Shown: positions 52,180 to 62,053 of the stretch, piece after piece
Layout of the letters: each line of letters opens with the position of its first letter
How positions within the stretch are numbered: position 1 is the stretch's first letter
Assembly: GCA_028871475.1 (NCBI GenBank)
Contig: JAGWMZ010000002.1
Location: 203,780 to 267,779 of the forward strand
Direction of reading: 5' to 3'
Length of the DNA stretch: 64,000 nucleotides
Origin: Sphingomonadales bacterium
Lineage (GTDB): Bacteria > Pseudomonadota > Alphaproteobacteria > Sphingomonadales > Sphingomonadaceae
Program-made: the position numbers and the translations under genes
Notes under the pieces: model-generated
What the model saw: only the letters and a program-made list of their open reading frames with translations
The model's database searches: none
Told to the model about the DNA's origin: nothing

Positions 52180-53372
52180 GCCTTGCCCCGCCTCTTCTGG
52201 CGGATGAGGCGCAGATAGGTGCTGGCCACGGCCTGATTGATCCGGTCCCAACTGAAATCAAGGCTGCGCGCCTCGCCCGCCGCGCCATGGGCCGCGCGCA
52301 ATTCGGGGCTGACGAGATAGGCCTTGAGTGCCTCGGCAAAGGCGTGCACCGCGCCGGGGCGGATGAGGCGGCCGTTCACATGGTCATCGACCAGGCTCTC
52401 GCTGCCCGTGGCCGCGGCGCAGACGGCGGGCACGCCGCAGGCCATGGCTTCGAGCGTGACATTGCCAAAGGTCTCGGTGATCGACGGGTTGAAGAGCACA
52501 TCCATGCCGGCCACCGCCCGGCCCAGATCAGCCCCGGCCTGAAAACCGGCAAAAACGGCGCCGGGCAGCCGCGCCTCGAACCAGTCATGCGCAGGGCCCT
52601 GGCCGATCACCATGACGCGGTGCGGAATACCCCGGTTCGAAAGCTCCTCGACCGTGTCGGCAAAGACATCGAGGCCCTTTTCCATCACCAGACGGCCAAG
52701 GAAGCCGATCACCACCTCATTGTCACCAATGCCCAGCGAGCGGCGCCACGCCATATCGCGCCGCTGCGGGTTGAAGATGGTGCGGTCCACCCCGCGTGAC
52801 CACAGCGAGATGTCGTAATTCATCCGCTGGTCGCGCAGCACTTGCGCAAAGCTTTCCGATGGGGCGACCAGCGCATCGCAGCGGCGGTGAAACCGGCGCA
52901 GGATGGCGGTGAGCAGCGGCTCAATCCAGGCCATGTTGTAATAGCGCGGATAGGTGTCGAAACGGGTGTGAACGCTGCCCAGCACCGGGATGCCGCGCGC
53001 GCGCGCCCAGCTGATCGCGCGGTGGGCGGCGATGTCGGGCGAGGAGACGTGAACCACATTGGGCGCGAATTGCGCCAGATCGCGGCGTACCGAGCGCGGC
53101 AGGCCCATGGCAATGCGATATTCCGCGCGGCCGGGAATGGCGACGCTGGGCACGCTGACCAGATCGCCCGCCGGGGCAAAGGCGGGGGTGGCAATGGTGG
53201 GCGAATAGATGCGCACCTGCGCGCCCTGGGCCAGCAGATAGGAGACGAGCCGATTGAGCGCCTTGTTCGCGCCATCGGTGACCATGTTGTAATTGCCGCT
53301 GAAAAGCGCGACGCGCAGATCGCTGGTCACGCTGGGAAGGGCTGGGGAGGGACTGTCCATCGCGGGGCCCAT
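52176..53372 (-). CDS. Glycosyltransferase family 4 (GT-B, mannosyltransferase-like)
   Basis: A 398-aa cytosolic GT-B enzyme. The N-terminal domain starts LRVALFSGNYNMVTDGANKA and contains VVHVSSPDIAAHRA and LGSVHTRFDTYPRYY, as in GDP-mannose-dependent alpha-mannosyltransferases and glucuronosyl-diacylglycerol pathway enzymes such as MgtA. The C-terminal nucleotide-sugar domain has IGFLGRLVMEKGLDVF and the EX7E-type region ITETFGNVTLEAMACG. The start is ATG 53372 or ATG 53360. It probably glycosylates a lipid, a step known in sphingomonad glycolipids. The acceptor is not determined by sequence. Confidence 0.85.
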   Translation of the reverse strand: MGPAMDSPSPALPSVTSDLRVALFSGNYNMVTDGANKALNRLVSYLLAQGAQVRIYSPTIATPAFAPAGDLVSVPSVAIPGRAEYRIAMGLPRSVRRDLAQFAPNVVHVSSPDIAAHRAISWARARGIPVLGSVHTRFDTYPRYYNMAWIEPLLTAILRRFHRRCDALVAPSESFAQVLRDQRMNYDISLWSRGVDRTIFNPQRRDMAWRRSLGIGDNEVVIGFLGRLVMEKGLDVFADTVEELSNRGIPHRVMVIGQGPAHDWFEARLPGAVFAGFQAGADLGRAVAGMDVLFNPSITETFGNVTLEAMACGVPAVCAAATGSESLVDDHVNGRLIRPGAVHAFAEALKAYLVSPELRAAHGAAGEARSLDFSWDRINQAVASTYLRLIRQKRRGKA

Positions 53373-53430
53373 AGACCTGTCTTGTTCATTTGGCGAGAGG
53401 GCAGACCCAGGTGCCGAATTTGTCCATACG

Positions 53431-53477
53431 AAAAAGGCGCATGGCTCCTACCGCAGAGGATGGAGGAACCATGCGCC
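53431..53477 (-). terminator. Rho-independent terminator of the Gly/Tyr-rich protein gene
   Basis: On the minus strand GGCGCATGGTTCCT / AGGAGCCATGCGCC (one mismatch) is followed by TTTTT, 75 nt beyond the stop. Confidence 0.85.
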
Positions 53478-53551
53478 AAGGTTGGGGCGCCATGCCGGGA
53501 GGGGGAGGAAGGGCAGGCGCCCGCCAAAGGGGGGCTTGGGATCAGATCAAC

Positions 53552-53974
53552 TTAGCGACGCCAGCCATGGTGACCGTGCCAGCCATAACCGCCACCCCAG
53601 CCACCGTGGCCATAATAACGGTGGCCCCAGTGATCCCAGTAATAGCCGTCACGCCACACCCAGGGGGCATAACCGCCATTGTAGTAATAGGGCGGCGGTG
53701 GGGGCGGCGGGGCGTAATAGCCGCCATAGGCTGGATAGCCATAATCATAGCCATAATAGGGGCGCGGATGGTCCGAGGCGATGGCGGCACCCACCGCCAC
53801 ACCCAGCAGGCCGCCCGCAATCACCGCGCCGGCATCACCGCCGCCGCGTCCGCCATGCCAGCCGCGATCCCGATCGGCCATGGCGGGTGTGGCCACCAGA
53901 GCCGTTGCCGCCGTTGCCGCCAGCGTGGCGGCCATCAGGGTCTTCTTGGCGATAAGGGTCATCTTACCGGTCAT
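53552..53974 (-). CDS. Exported Gly/Tyr/His-rich protein
   Basis: A 140-aa protein with a signal peptide (LMAATLAATAATALVATPAMA). The mature part has a short glycine-zipper-like hydrophobic stretch (AVIAGGLLGVAVGAAIA), then a Tyr/Pro-rich segment (YYAPPPPPPPYYYNGG) and a Trp/Gly/His-rich end (RYYGHGGWGGGYGWHGHHGW). Such proteins are common in sphingomonads and could be outer-membrane associated, with metal binding possible through the histidines. AGGAG precedes the ATG. The function is unknown. Confidence 0.75.
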   Translation of the reverse strand: MTGKMTLIAKKTLMAATLAATAATALVATPAMADRDRGWHGGRGGGDAGAVIAGGLLGVAVGAAIASDHPRPYYGYDYGYPAYGGYYAPPPPPPPYYYNGGYAPWVWRDGYYWDHWGHRYYGHGGWGGGYGWHGHHGWRR

Positions 53975-54170
53975 GTGTTATCTCCTGACGGACATCTGGA
54001 CCCGAACCCCTGTTCGGCCCTTCGATCGACTCGCGCCGATTCGCCGTCTGTGAGGGTTGTTTGCAACTTTCAGGCTGAACGGAACTGGCACGGCATCTGC
54101 AGCAAAGGTTCAGATTTGCAAGGATGCGGTAAAGCGTGGGAAGGGGGCGCTGTGCCGTGGCGGGCGCAGC

Positions 54171-54204
54171 AAAAAGGCCGAGGGTTTTCACCCCCCGGCC
54201 TTTT
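54171..54204 (-). terminator. Rho-independent terminator of typA
   Basis: AAAAGGCCG / CGGCCTTTT arms with a G/C-rich middle; on the minus strand the stem ends in TTTTT, 25 nt after the typA stop. Confidence 0.88.
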
Positions 54205-54228
54205 CAACATCACCCAACCGTGAAGGTC

Positions 54229-56058
54229 TCAGGCGTCCTTGCGACGGCTGGCCTTCTTGCGCTCGTTGGGGTCAAGCTCAGTCTTGCGGATGCGGATGCT
54301 CTTGGGCGTGACCTCGACCATTTCATCCTCGTCGATATAGGCGATGGCCTGTTCCAGCGTCATCACCTTGGGCGGGGTCAGACGCACGGCGTCGTCCTTG
54401 CCGCTGGCGCGGAAGTTGGTCAGCGCCTTCGACTTCATCGGGTTGACCTCGAGGTCTTCGGGCTTGGCGTTTTCGCCGATGATCATGCCTTCATAGAGGG
54501 CCTCGCCCACGCCGACGAACAGGATGCCGCGCTCTTCGAGCGGGCCAAGCGCATAGGCATTGGCTTCACCCGCGCCGTTCGAGATGAGGACGCCATTCTT
54601 GCGGCCCTCGATCTTGCCCTTGTAGGGGCCATACTTGTCGAACAGGCGGTTCATGATGCCCGTGCCGCGCGTGTCGGACAGGAATTCGCCGTGGTAGCCG
54701 ATGAGGCCGCGCGAGGGGGCGATGAAGCTGATGCGGGTCTTGCCGCCGCCCGAGGGGCGCATGTCGGTCATCTCGCCCTTGCGGTTGGCCATTTTTTCCA
54801 CGACCGTGCCCGAGAACTCATCGTCAACGTCGATGAGGACGGTTTCATAGGGCTCGGTGCGGTTGCCGTTCTCGTCGGTGCCAAAGAGCACGCGGGGGCG
54901 GCTGATGCCCAGCTCGAAGCCTTCGCGGCGCATGGTTTCGATCAGCACGCCGAGCTGAAGTTCGCCGCGACCGGCGACTTCGAAGCTGTCCTTGTCGGCC
55001 GATTCGGTGACCTTGATGGCCACGTTCGATTCGGCTTCGCGCTCCAGACGGTCGCGGATCATGCGGCTCGTCACCTTGGTGCCTTCGCGACCGGCCATGG
55101 GCGAATCGTTCACCGCAAAGCGCATCGAGAGCGTCGGCGGATCGATCGGCTGGGCCTTGATCGGCGTGCGGACCGACGTGTCGGCAATGGTGTTGGCGAC
55201 GGTGGCAACCGAAAGGCCCGCGAGGCTAATGATGTCGCCAGCCTTGGCTTCGTCCACCGGAACGCGGTCCAGGCCCTGGAAGGACAGGATCTTGGACGCA
55301 CGGCCCGTCTCGATCACATTGCCTTCCGCGTCGAGCGCGTGGATCGCCTGGTTGACCTTGACCACGCCCGAGGTGACGCGGCCGGTCAGCACGCGGCCCA
55401 GGAAGTTGTCGCGGTCGAGCAGGGTCACCAGGAAAGTGAAGGGGGCGTCAACCTCAAGCGCCGGCGGCGGCACATGGTCGACGATCTTCTGGAACAGCGG
55501 GGTCAGCGTGCCCTCGCGGCGGGTCGGGTCCTCGCTGGCATAGCCATTGCGGCCCGAGGCGTAGAGCACGGGGAAATCAAGCTGTTCGTCGCTGGCGTCG
55601 AGCGAGACGAAGAGGTCGAACACTTCGTCGAGCACTTCCTGGATACGCTCGTCGGGGCGGTCGACCTTGTTCACCACCACGATGGGCTTGAGGCCCAGCG
55701 CCAGCGCCTTGCCGGTGACGAACTTGGTCTGCGGCATCGCGCCTTCCGAGCTGTCCACCAGCAGCACCACGCCGTCGACCATCGAGAGGATGCGCTCCAC
55801 CTCGCCGCCGAAGTCGGCGTGGCCGGGGGTGTCGACGATGTTGATGCGCGTGCCTTCCCACTCGATCGAGGTCGGCTTCGCAAGGATGGTGATCCCGCGC
55901 TCCTTTTCCAGATCGTTGCTGTCCATCGCGCGTTCTTCCACGCGCTGGTTGTCGCGGAAGGTGCCCGACTGGCGGAACAGCTGGTCGACCAGCGTGGTCT
56001 TGCCATGGTCAACGTGGGCGATGATCGCGATGTTGCGAAGCGGAAGCGGGGCGGACAT
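54229..56058 (-). CDS. typA: Ribosome-binding GTPase TypA/BipA
   Basis: A 609-aa translational GTPase of the EF-G/LepA class that helps ribosome assembly and stress adaptation. Motifs: G1 AHVDHGKTT (about 14-22), the switch region [16 protein letters not shown]3 [11 protein letters not shown] (about 76), G4 NKVDRPD and the ASGRNG loop. Domains II and III follow, then the BipA-specific C-terminal domain with [20 protein letters not shown] and a basic tail. ATG 56058 was used since the protein begins [13 protein letters not shown] and AGGAAAG precedes it. The much longer frame in the track has no homologous extension. Confidence 0.96.
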   Translation of the reverse strand: MSAPLPLRNIAIIAHVDHGKTTLVDQLFRQSGTFRDNQRVEERAMDSNDLEKERGITILAKPTSIEWEGTRINIVDTPGHADFGGEVERILSMVDGVVLLVDSSEGAMPQTKFVTGKALALGLKPIVVVNKVDRPDERIQEVLDEVFDLFVSLDASDEQLDFPVLYASGRNGYASEDPTRREGTLTPLFQKIVDHVPPPALEVDAPFTFLVTLLDRDNFLGRVLTGRVTSGVVKVNQAIHALDAEGNVIETGRASKILSFQGLDRVPVDEAKAGDIISLAGLSVATVANTIADTSVRTPIKAQPIDPPTLSMRFAVNDSPMAGREGTKVTSRMIRDRLEREAESNVAIKVTESADKDSFEVAGRGELQLGVLIETMRREGFELGISRPRVLFGTDENGNRTEPYETVLIDVDDEFSGTVVEKMANRKGEMTDMRPSGGGKTRISFIAPSRGLIGYHGEFLSDTRGTGIMNRLFDKYGPYKGKIEGRKNGVLISNGAGEANAYALGPLEERGILFVGVGEALYEGMIIGENAKPEDLEVNPMKSKALTNFRASGKDDAVRLTPPKVMTLEQAIAYIDEDEMVEVTPKSIRIRKTELDPNERKKASRRKDA

Positions 56059-56374
56059 CAAAGGGACTTTCCTAGGAGGAGGGGCGGCATCTTGCACCGC
56101 ACAATTCTGGCGGCCCCCTAGCCGAAAGGGGCGGCCGGGGCAAGATGCGTGCGCGGCAGAGGCGCAAAGGCGGGGCGGGCAAGATGTTGCAAGCTGTCTC
56201 GAAATCGCCACATCATGCGTGATTTGATAGGGAAAAGGGCTGATTTCTCCCGATTTGCGATTGTGCTTGCGGGAGGCCCCACTAAACAGCCCAAAGGATG
56301 ACATGGCGGGGATGCGGTGAATTGGCGCGAGTGATCGCGCCGGCGCACTCCGTCGCCACAGGAGCGATGCCGTA
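56059..56374. other. 316-nt divergent intergenic region, typA / TBDR
   Basis: It holds the typA ribosome-binding region (about 56065-56080) and the upstream part of the TBDR gene. I could not identify a convincing promoter pair, operator or small gene. Confidence 0.5.
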
Positions 56375-58987
56375 ATGCCCCAGACCACCTTCAACGCCGC
56401 GGCGACGACGACGGGGGGGCTGCGCCGTTTGCGCGGCGCGATTCTGGCCGGCGGGGCGCTGGGTCTGCTGGCGCCCTATGCCGCGATGGCGGACGTCGCG
56501 GCGCATCAGCCGCCCGCCAACACGCCGCCCCCGGCGCAAGCTCCCACCGCTGCGCCCCCGCCCGAGAGCGAGGAAGCGCCGCCCGCGCCGCCACCCGGCG
56601 CCGTCGATGCGGTGGGCAATGACATTCTGGTCACCGCCAACAAGCGCGAACAACGGCTGCAAAACGTGCCCGTCGCCATCACCGTCACCCGCGCAGAGAC
56701 GATCGCGCTGGCCAAGATCCGCGACATCAAGGACCTGTCCAGCCTGGTGCCGTCGCTGCGCGTGGTGGACCATCAGAATGTCGGCAACACCGCCTTCCTG
56801 ATCCGCGGCTTTGGCAATGGCGACAACAATGCCGGGGTGGAGCCGAGCGTCGGCGTCTTCATCGACGGCGTTTACCGCTCGCGCAGCGCCGCGCAGGTTA
56901 CGGACCTTCCCGATGTCAGCCAGGTGGAAGTGCTGCGCGGGCCGCAGTCGACTTTGTTCGGCAAGAATGCCAGCGCCGGCGTCGTCTCGATCTCCACCGC
57001 CGAACCGCAGATGACGACGCATGGCTCGACCGAGCTTTCCTATGGCAATGACAATGCCTTCATCGTCAAATCGACGCTGACGGGCAAGATCGCCAAGGAT
57101 CTGGCCGGGTCGATCTCGGGCAGCTACAACCGGCGGGACGGCTATGTCTATGATGCCGGGACCAATTCCAAAACGAACAACCGCAATCGCTATAATGTGC
57201 GTGCGCAGTTGCTCTATGCGCCCGACAGCGGGTTGAAGGTGCGGCTGATCGGTGATTATGGCCAGATCAACGAGCTGTGCTGCGCCACGGTGAATGTGCT
57301 GGCCGGCCCCACGGCGGCGGCGATTGCGGCAGTGGGCGGCAGGACCAATCCGGCCAGCAGTCCCTATTCCACGGTTTACAGCAACATTCCCTCCACCAAC
57401 AGGATCGTCAATTACGGTGTGTCGGGTCAGGTGGATTACATGCTGGGCCCGGTGAAACTGACCAGCATCACCGCCTGGCGCAAAAGCATCAACCACAACA
57501 ATCAGGACAGCGATTTCACCAGCGCGGACCTGTTGGGCCGCAATTCTGCGGATGTGTACATCCGCACCTTCACACAGGAAGTGCGAGCCAATCTGGCGTT
57601 GGGCGATTTCGTGAATTTCACCGCCGGCGGCTTCTATTTCAACGAGAACATCGGCCAGCAGGGTCAGCTGCAATATGGCAAGGATTTTCGCGGCTATGCC
57701 AATGCGCTGATCCAGCAGCAGTCGGGCGGGGCCTTTACCCTGCCGGGGGTGGAAGGTTTGCTGGGCACGCTTTCGGGCAATCCCGCGCTTTATACCGGCC
57801 AATTCTTCCAGCCGGGCACGGGGCTCAACGAAAATTACGCGCTGCAGGATGAAAGCTTCTCGATCTTCACCCAGGCCGATGTGAAAATTGGCAAGATCAC
57901 GGTGACGGGCGGCCTCAACTACACCCATGACCGCAAGCGTTTCGCCACCGGGGTGACGAGCAGCGATGTGTTCTCCAGTATCAATCTGGCCCCCTATGCG
58001 GCGGTGGCCGGGCCGCAATTGCTGGCCCTGCGCGCGCTGCAGTTCATGCCCCAGTTCCTCAATGTGCCCAATGCGGTGGAACCGGGACGCACCGCCGATG
58101 GCGATGTCAGCTATACGGCGCGGGTGGCCTATGCCGCCACGCGCCATGTCAACGTCTATGCCTCCTATGCGACCGGCTTCAAGGCCTCCTCGGTCAACCT
58201 CTCGCGCGACAGCCGCCCGGCGCTGACCAATGCGGCAGCGATTGTCGCGGCGGGGCTGGCCGTGCCCAACCAGACCTATGGCAGCCGCTATGCCTTGCCG
58301 GAAAAATCGGCCTCTTTCGAAGTTGGGCTGAAGGGGGATTGGGGCATCGCCTCGGCCAATCTTGCCGTGTTCAAGGAGCGGATCAAGAACTTCCAGATCA
58401 ACCTGTTCAATGGCGCGGGTTACGATCTGCTCAATGCGGGCAAGGAATCGGTGTTCGGCATCGAGTTTGAAGGGCAGGTCCATGTCGGCCCCGAGCTGAC
58501 GCTGGGCGAGAGCGTGACCTATCTCAAGCCGCGCTATGACAATTTCACCGATTCCTCCTTCGGTGACCTGAGCGGCACCAGACCCGCTGGCATCGCGCCC
58601 ATCTCCTCGACCATGGTGGCGACCTGGAATCATCCGCTGCCCGGCGGCCACCATGTCATCCTGCGCGGCGACTGGCATTATGAGGCGCCAACGCAGATCG
58701 AGGACGGGCTGCCCGGCTTTATCACCACCAATCCGCTCAATGGCGCGGTGATCAGCTATCAGCCCGCGCTGGCGGCCGCGCGGCAGTTCAAGCGCGAGGT
58801 GAGCGAGATCGACGCCTCGCTGAGCTGGCAGTTGCCCAGCGGTTTCGAGCTGAGCGTCTGGGGCCGCAACCTGACCGATGATCGCTATCTGACGGTGATT
58901 TTCGATTCCCCGGCGCAGGCGGGCTCCATTTCGGGCTACCCCAACCAACCTCGCACCTATGGCGTGGCGGCATCTTACAAGTTCTGA
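56375..58987 (+). CDS. TonB-dependent receptor
   Basis: An 870-aa outer-membrane receptor. Signal peptide (ILAGGALGLLAPYAAMA), a Pro/Ala-rich linker of about 40 residues (PPANTPPPAQAPTAAPPPES), TonB box DILVTANKREQRLQNVPVAI, plug with FLIRGFGNGDNNAGVEPSVG and VEVLRGPQSTLFGKNASAGV, and a barrel ending in Phe (VAASYKF). A pair of adjacent cysteines (ELCCATVN) in an early barrel loop is uncommon. The nearby genes are core functions, so they give no clue to the substrate. A terminator follows. Confidence 0.92.
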   Translation: MPQTTFNAAATTTGGLRRLRGAILAGGALGLLAPYAAMADVAAHQPPANTPPPAQAPTAAPPPESEEAPPAPPPGAVDAVGNDILVTANKREQRLQNVPVAITVTRAETIALAKIRDIKDLSSLVPSLRVVDHQNVGNTAFLIRGFGNGDNNAGVEPSVGVFIDGVYRSRSAAQVTDLPDVSQVEVLRGPQSTLFGKNASAGVVSISTAEPQMTTHGSTELSYGNDNAFIVKSTLTGKIAKDLAGSISGSYNRRDGYVYDAGTNSKTNNRNRYNVRAQLLYAPDSGLKVRLIGDYGQINELCCATVNVLAGPTAAAIAAVGGRTNPASSPYSTVYSNIPSTNRIVNYGVSGQVDYMLGPVKLTSITAWRKSINHNNQDSDFTSADLLGRNSADVYIRTFTQEVRANLALGDFVNFTAGGFYFNENIGQQGQLQYGKDFRGYANALIQQQSGGAFTLPGVEGLLGTLSGNPALYTGQFFQPGTGLNENYALQDESFSIFTQADVKIGKITVTGGLNYTHDRKRFATGVTSSDVFSSINLAPYAAVAGPQLLALRALQFMPQFLNVPNAVEPGRTADGDVSYTARVAYAATRHVNVYASYATGFKASSVNLSRDSRPALTNAAAIVAAGLAVPNQTYGSRYALPEKSASFEVGLKGDWGIASANLAVFKERIKNFQINLFNGAGYDLLNAGKESVFGIEFEGQVHVGPELTLGESVTYLKPRYDNFTDSSFGDLSGTRPAGIAPISSTMVATWNHPLPGGHHVILRGDWHYEAPTQIEDGLPGFITTNPLNGAVISYQPALAAARQFKREVSEIDASLSWQLPSGFELSVWGRNLTDDRYLTVIFDSPAQAGSISGYPNQPRTYGVAASYKF

Positions 58988-59012
58988 GAAAACAGGATCT
59001 TTGGTTAAGAAG

Positions 59013-59037
59013 AAGGGGGCGCTCGCGCTCCCTTTTT
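59013..59037 (+). terminator. Rho-independent terminator of the TBDR
   Basis: AAGGGGGCG / CGCTCCCTT hairpin with one G-T pair, followed by a run of Ts, 26 nt after the stop. Confidence 0.82.
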
Positions 59038-59098
59038 CATTTGCCTGGGGGTGAAGAATTGGGCAGCATGGGCCAAGACCGTCGATGGAGCGAACATC

Positions 59099-59503
59099 AT
59101 GGACTGGATGCTGCTACCCTACAAACGTTATGTCGACTTTTCCGGGCGCTCGCAGCGCAAGGAATACTGGATGTTTGCCCTTTTCACCATGCTCGTTTCG
59201 CTGCTGATTGACGGCACGCTGGGCGGATCATGGTCGGTCGTGATGGGCCTGCGCCATACGCCGAGCATGACCGGCAGCCTTTTGGGCGGCTTCTTCGCGC
59301 TGGTCAATTTCCTGCCCTCGCTGGCCGTGACGGTGCGCCGCCTGCATGACACCGATCGTTCGGGCTGGTGGTTCCTGATCCTGCTGGTGCCCATTGTCGG
59401 CTGGGTGATCTGGCTGTGGCTGATGGTGAGCGACGGCACGCCGGGCGCCAACCGCTTTGGCGAGGACCCCAAGGGACGCGGGCTTTACGGCGTGTTCAAC
59501 TAG
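59099..59503 (+). CDS. DUF805 family membrane protein
   Basis: A 134-aa inner-membrane protein of the DUF805 family. The conserved start MDWMLLPYKRYVDFSGRSQR is followed by KEYWMFALF, membrane helices around LVSLLIDG and FFALVNFLPSLAV, the family signature TVRRLHDTDRSGWW, and a last helix LLVPIVGWVIWLWLMV. A conserved tail NRFGEDP ends the domain. ATG 59099 with GGAG 8-9 nt upstream is the correct start. DUF805 proteins have no assigned biochemical role. Confidence 0.9.
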   Translation: MDWMLLPYKRYVDFSGRSQRKEYWMFALFTMLVSLLIDGTLGGSWSVVMGLRHTPSMTGSLLGGFFALVNFLPSLAVTVRRLHDTDRSGWWFLILLVPIVGWVIWLWLMVSDGTPGANRFGEDPKGRGLYGVFN

Positions 59504-59518
59504 GCCGCCCGCTGCTGG

Positions 59519-62053
59519 CTAAAGCTCGCGCAGGGCCCGTGCCGGCCTTGCGCGCAGCAGCGGCAGCGAACTGGCAAAGGCAAAGCCCAGCACCACCGCA
59601 AGGCCTGCGCCGAGCACGAGCAGCACGCGCGGCCAGTCGGGCAGGAAGTCAAAGCTGAAGAGCTTGACCACCACCAGCCAGCCAAGGGCCGAACCCAGAC
59701 CCAGCGCCACCACGGTCAGAATGCTCGCCAGCAAGCCATATTCGGCCATCTGCAGCCCCAGCAATTGCCCCCGGCTGGCGCCCAGCACGCGCAGGATGGT
59801 GTTGTCATAAAGCCGGCTGGCGCGCGCCGCCGCTATCGCGCCCACCAGCACGGCAATGCCGGCCAGCACGGCGATGGAGGCTGCGGCCAGAATGGCGGTG
59901 GACACTTGCCCCAAAAGATCGCGCGCGGCGCTGAGCAAGGGGCCGACCTCGACCACCGAAGTGCCGGGCAGGGTTCGGGTCAGCCGCTGCAACAGGGCGG
60001 ATTTGACTGCCGCGCTGCGATGGTCGGGCGCAAGCGAGATGGTTGCGGCCAGCTTGTAGGGTGCCCCGGCCAGCGCGCCGGGCGAAAAGACCAGCACATA
60101 GTTGAACCCGAAACTGTCCCAGTCGATCCGGCGGAAGGAGGTGATGCGCGCGCTGCGCTCTACCCCCAGCAGGCCAACGGTGATGACATCGCCGATATGC
60201 AGGTTGATCGCCTTGGCCAGCTTTTCATCGACGGAGACCTGCGGTTCGCCAGCATTGGCGCTGTTCCACCAGCTGCCCTGCGTCACCCTGTTGCCCTCGG
60301 GCACGGTGGCGGAAAAGGTAAGACCGCGCTCGCCTTTCAGCGCCCAGGCATCGTCGGGGATCTGGGCGAGGTCGGATACCCGCACCTGATGCCACGACGG
60401 GCCATAGGCCAGAATGGCGCCACGCAGCGCGGGCACCGTGCGGATATGCGCGCCGGGCGCCGTGGCGTTGACCGCCGCTGTGAAATTGCCCGATTGCTCG
60501 GGCGGCAGGTCGACGACGAAATAATCGGGCGCCTTTTGCGGCACGCGCTGCGCGATATTGGCATCCAGACTGGTCTGCACCACCGCCAGCAGCACAAAGG
60601 CCGACAGGCCAAAGCCCAGCGCCGTCACCAGACGCCCCGTCTGCGCGCCCGGCCGGTGCAGATTGGCCAGCGCCATGCGCAAGATGGCGTGGCGCGGACG
60701 TGGCAGATGTGCGGCAAGGCGGCGTATTCCCCAGCCCAGCGCGCCAAGGCCGGCAAAGGCGCCCACCGCGCCTGCGATGAACAGCGCCGTGGTGCGCAGG
60801 CTGGTCGACCCGGCAAAGGCCAGTGCGACAATCGCCACCACGCCCAGCACCACCGGCAGGGCCGCGCCGCGCGGCATCCCGCCAGTGCCGGACACCCGCG
60901 CGCGCATCAGCGCCATGGCGGGCCAGCGCCGCGCGGCAGCCAGCGGCGGCGCGGCAAAGACCAGCGCCACCAGCAGGCCCCAAACGCCCGCCCGGCCCAG
61001 CGCGAGGGGGGAAAGCACCACCCCCTCCTCCACCGGCAGTAGCGAGGACAGCGCATGGGTCAGCAGCGGCACCATGGCCGTGCCGACGATCAGCCCCGCC
61101 ACACTGCCCACCAGTGCCGCGGCGGCGATCTGCAACACATAGATCCGCGCGATATCCGCGCTGGTGGCGCCCAGTACCTTGAGCGTGGCAATGGCCTGAC
61201 GGCGTGCTTCCAGATAGCTGGCCGTGCCCCCGCCAATGCCCAGCCCGGCGATCATCAGCGCGGCCAGCCCCACCAGATTGAGAAAATCACCCATGCGCGA
61301 GAGGAAATTTTCAGCCCCCGGCGCGGCATTGTCCCGTGTGCGGATGTCGAGGCCGGAGGAGGGGAATTGGGCTTTCAGCCGGTCGGCAATGGCCTGTGCG
61401 TTGCAGGTGTGGAAACAGGCCATGCGCGTGCGCGTGCGGATCATGGCGCCTGCCCCATCCAGCCCGGCGCGATGGGGAAAGCCGGCATCGGTGATAATGG
61501 TAGGGCCCAGCGAAAAGCCTTCGGACAGGCGGTCGGGCTCATCCGCGATGATGCCCTGCACGGTCAGGATCTGCCCGGCCAGATTGAAGGGCTGGCCGAC
61601 CGAGAGGCCAAGGCGCTGCGCCGCGCCATCGGAAAGATAGGCCCCGCCCGGGCCCGGCGCGCCGACCTCGCGCCCGCCCACCAGTGTCAGCCGCCCCACC
61701 AGCGGCCAGTTCGCGTCAACCGCCTTGAGCTCAATGGGGGCCGCCACTGAATTGGCGCCGGTGGCCATGGCCTGCATGCGCGTGCCGCCGGAAATCCGCC
61801 CGAAGCGCGCCAGCGCCGCGCGTTCCTGCGGAGACAGGTCGCGCTGCCACAGCGTCAGTTGCACATCGCCGCCCAGCGTCTGCCGACCCTTGGTGGCAAG
61901 GCTGTCGTCGATGGTCGCCGTCAGTGTGCCGGTGGCGGACAGAGCGCCCACGCCCAGAAACAGGCAGGCCAGCAGCAGCCGCAGCCCGCGAAACCGCGCC
62001 GACAGGTCGCGGCGCGCCAGACGCCAGGCGATGGACCACGGCAGGGTGTTCAT
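59519..62053 (-). CDS. ybbP: ABC transporter permease, FtsX/YbbP type
   Basis: An 844-aa permease with a duplicated FtsX-like arrangement. One N-terminal span (LLLACLFLGVGALSATGTL) precedes a large periplasmic domain (about 45-260), three spans (FLNLVGLAALMIAGLGIGGG onward), further spans around 400-480, a second periplasmic domain (about 500-700) and three final spans. It matches E. coli YbbP in length and layout. Its ATG overlaps the stop of the ATPase gene (4 nt). With YbbA it forms a type VII-like exporter or mechanotransmission complex whose substrate is unknown. Confidence 0.9.
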   Translation of the reverse strand: MNTLPWSIAWRLARRDLSARFRGLRLLLACLFLGVGALSATGTLTATIDDSLATKGRQTLGGDVQLTLWQRDLSPQERAALARFGRISGGTRMQAMATGANSVAAPIELKAVDANWPLVGRLTLVGGREVGAPGPGGAYLSDGAAQRLGLSVGQPFNLAGQILTVQGIIADEPDRLSEGFSLGPTIITDAGFPHRAGLDGAGAMIRTRTRMACFHTCNAQAIADRLKAQFPSSGLDIRTRDNAAPGAENFLSRMGDFLNLVGLAALMIAGLGIGGGTASYLEARRQAIATLKVLGATSADIARIYVLQIAAAALVGSVAGLIVGTAMVPLLTHALSSLLPVEEGVVLSPLALGRAGVWGLLVALVFAAPPLAAARRWPAMALMRARVSGTGGMPRGAALPVVLGVVAIVALAFAGSTSLRTTALFIAGAVGAFAGLGALGWGIRRLAAHLPRPRHAILRMALANLHRPGAQTGRLVTALGFGLSAFVLLAVVQTSLDANIAQRVPQKAPDYFVVDLPPEQSGNFTAAVNATAPGAHIRTVPALRGAILAYGPSWHQVRVSDLAQIPDDAWALKGERGLTFSATVPEGNRVTQGSWWNSANAGEPQVSVDEKLAKAINLHIGDVITVGLLGVERSARITSFRRIDWDSFGFNYVLVFSPGALAGAPYKLAATISLAPDHRSAAVKSALLQRLTRTLPGTSVVEVGPLLSAARDLLGQVSTAILAAASIAVLAGIAVLVGAIAAARASRLYDNTILRVLGASRGQLLGLQMAEYGLLASILTVVALGLGSALGWLVVVKLFSFDFLPDWPRVLLVLGAGLAVVLGFAFASSLPLLRARPARALREL

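Noticed and set aside
54136-56121. 661-codon plus-strand ORF opposite typA
   Set aside because: typA is certain from GTPase motifs; the other frame is a compositional artefact.
56282-58948. 888-codon minus-strand ORF opposite the TBDR
   Set aside because: Same reason: no domain, biased composition, and it runs through the divergent promoter region.
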